Source: Sideroxydans sp. (GTDB taxonomy: Bacteria > Pseudomonadota > Gammaproteobacteria > Burkholderiales > Gallionellaceae). From it: DNA of 64,000 nucleotides. Made by a program: the position numbers and the translations under genes. The stretch is taken from NCBI GenBank assembly GCA_027310725.1, contig DAIDAG010000057.1, positions 49,966 through 113,965 on the forward strand. The letters run 5' to 3'. The notes under the pieces were generated by a model. The model did not search any database, was not told where the DNA came from, and saw only the letters and a program-made list of their open reading frames with translations. Every line of letters starts with the position of its first letter. The stretch's first letter is position 1. This document shows, piece by piece, positions 61,866 through 64,000 of this stretch.

Positions 61866-61891
61866 TTCTTCGCCAGACGAAGAATTATTTT
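61859..61891 (+). terminator. intercistronic hairpin between groES and groEL
   Basis: AAAATAATTCTTCG is a perfect 14-bp match to CGAAGAATTATTTT across a 5-base loop (CCAGA). It includes the groES stop codon and may act as a partial terminator or an RNA-processing and stability element. Confidence 0.6.
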
Positions 61892-61953
61892 CAGTGCAGG
61901 CTCACATCGGGGCGCAGCCCTGATGTTATGCCGGAACTAAAAGTTCCAAATAA

Positions 61954-63618
<1,665 letters not shown>

Positions 63619-63624
63619 CTTAAC

Positions 63625-63740
63625 CTACTGCGCGGCTCGATTGCGGCGTTGCGCGGTGCTCGAAATCCTCATGTACTCAACGTACATTCCGGTTTCTGTG
63701 CTCCGTGCGCCTTGCACTAAAGCCGCTCGCTACGGTTCAG
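63625..63740. repeat. imperfect-palindrome intergenic element
   Basis: The centre ATGTAC-TCAAC-GTACAT (63671-63687) is flanked by arms that pair in part (GGTGCTCGAAATCC with GGTTTCTGTGCTCC, GCGGC with GCCGC). The text resembles a repeat element seen between genes in related betaproteobacteria, possibly a MITE-like unit. Confidence 0.5.
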
Positions 63741-63757
63741 GCGCGTACAGCACCTGA

Positions 63758-63788
63758 CGAACCCCGCCTTGAGCGGGGTTCGTTTTTT
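63758..63788 (+). terminator. rho-independent terminator after groEL
   Basis: CGAACCCCGC / GCGGGGTTCG perfect stem with loop CTTGA, followed by TTTTTT. Confidence 0.92.
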
Positions 63789-63791
63789 ATA

Positions 63792-63820
63792 TTGCCCGTA
63801 ATGCGGCTTGCCGCTACAAT
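63792..63820 (+). promoter_or_regulatory. promoter of tRNA-Phe
   Basis: TTGCCC (63792-63797), 17-bp spacer, TACAAT (63815-63820); 45 bp before the tRNA. Confidence 0.6.
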
Positions 63821-63865
63821 GCGCGCCTTCGTTTTACCCAACCCGTCAGGGAAGGGCGCAAAAAC

Positions 63866-63941
63866 GGCCTGGTAGCTCAGTCGGTAGAGCAGAGGATTGA
63901 AAATCCTTGTGTCGGTGGTTCGATTCCGCCCCGGGCCACCA
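63866..63941 (+). tRNA. tRNA-Phe (GAA)
   Basis: 76 nt with full cloverleaf: acceptor GGCCTGG / CCGGGCC with one G-T pair, D arm GCTC/GAGC, anticodon loop TTGAAAA (GAA), T arm GGTGG/CCGCC with TTCGATT, and encoded CCA. No integrase gene sits next to it in this window. Confidence 0.97.
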
Positions 63942-63950
63942 ATACCTGAA

Positions 63951-63976
63951 GGGCTCGCAAAGGTGCGAGCCCTTTT
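63951..63976 (+). terminator. terminator after tRNA-Phe
   Basis: GGGCTCGCA / TGCGAGCCC perfect 9-bp stem with loop AAGG, followed by TTTT. Confidence 0.88.
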
Positions 63977-64000
63977 GAATTTCTATAATCGTCATCGTGC

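Noticed and set aside
63866..63941. tRNA-Phe as attachment site for the giant recombinase element
   Set aside because: It is 45 kb away with only core genes nearby, and no repeat of its 3' end was noticed near 13-19 kb.

Overview
This window looks like the chromosome of a betaproteobacterium, most likely of the Nitrosomonadales/Gallionellaceae type. That placement is an inference from the protein flavour (ttcA, ubiD, trhP, dacB, bioA, lpxL pair, groESL), a SAH riboswitch in front of ahcY-metF, and a heat-shock promoter plus CIRCE site in front of groES. No 16S rRNA gene is present to confirm it.

Layout. 1-5.8 kb: c-di-GMP signalling (end of a GGDEF-EAL gene, a DgcZ-like cyclase), a dehydrogenase with a divergent LysR regulator, and a small basic protein. 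5.8-21.1 kb: an accessory region with a compact operon of six unknown genes (6303-8688), an extra IHF-beta gene, a Phd/VapC toxin-antitoxin pair, an XRE regulator with repeated operators, a beta-propeller lipoprotein, a 1858-residue tyrosine recombinase with three integrase-like segments, a recombinase relic, and an intact IS2-group element whose 5-bp target duplication includes the first two bases of the start codon of an ArsR-rhodanese regulator. 21.4-29.0 kb: the type IV pilus minor-pilin operon pilE-fimT-pilV-pilW-pilX-pilY1 on the minus strand. 29.2-35.1 kb: an OmpR/EnvZ-type two-component system and a small secreted protein between two ~300-bp inverted repeat arms, then two paralogous small secreted proteins and envelope proteins. 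35.2-64 kb: mostly housekeeping genes: H+-ATPase, methyltransferase, Slt, Cca, hypoxanthine-DNA glycosylase, MidA, pteridine reductase, TtcA, TrhP, MetF, AhcY, MetK, two lipid A acyltransferases, UbiD, PBP4, BioA, YfcH, GroES/GroEL and tRNA-Phe.

How the parts fit. ahcY, metF and metK form the S-adenosylmethionine cycle; the riboswitch between metK and ahcY senses the SAH that AhcY removes. The pilus operon starts beside one arm of the inverted repeat; the other arm starts beside the small secreted proteins. Both arms carry the same OmpR-type direct repeat and the response regulator has a related palindrome upstream, so one regulator may control pilus, small secreted proteins and itself. The strongest candidates for undescribed biology are the giant recombinase (13143-18719), the duplicated inverted element (29251-29552 / 32379-32690) and the six-gene operon at 6303-8688.
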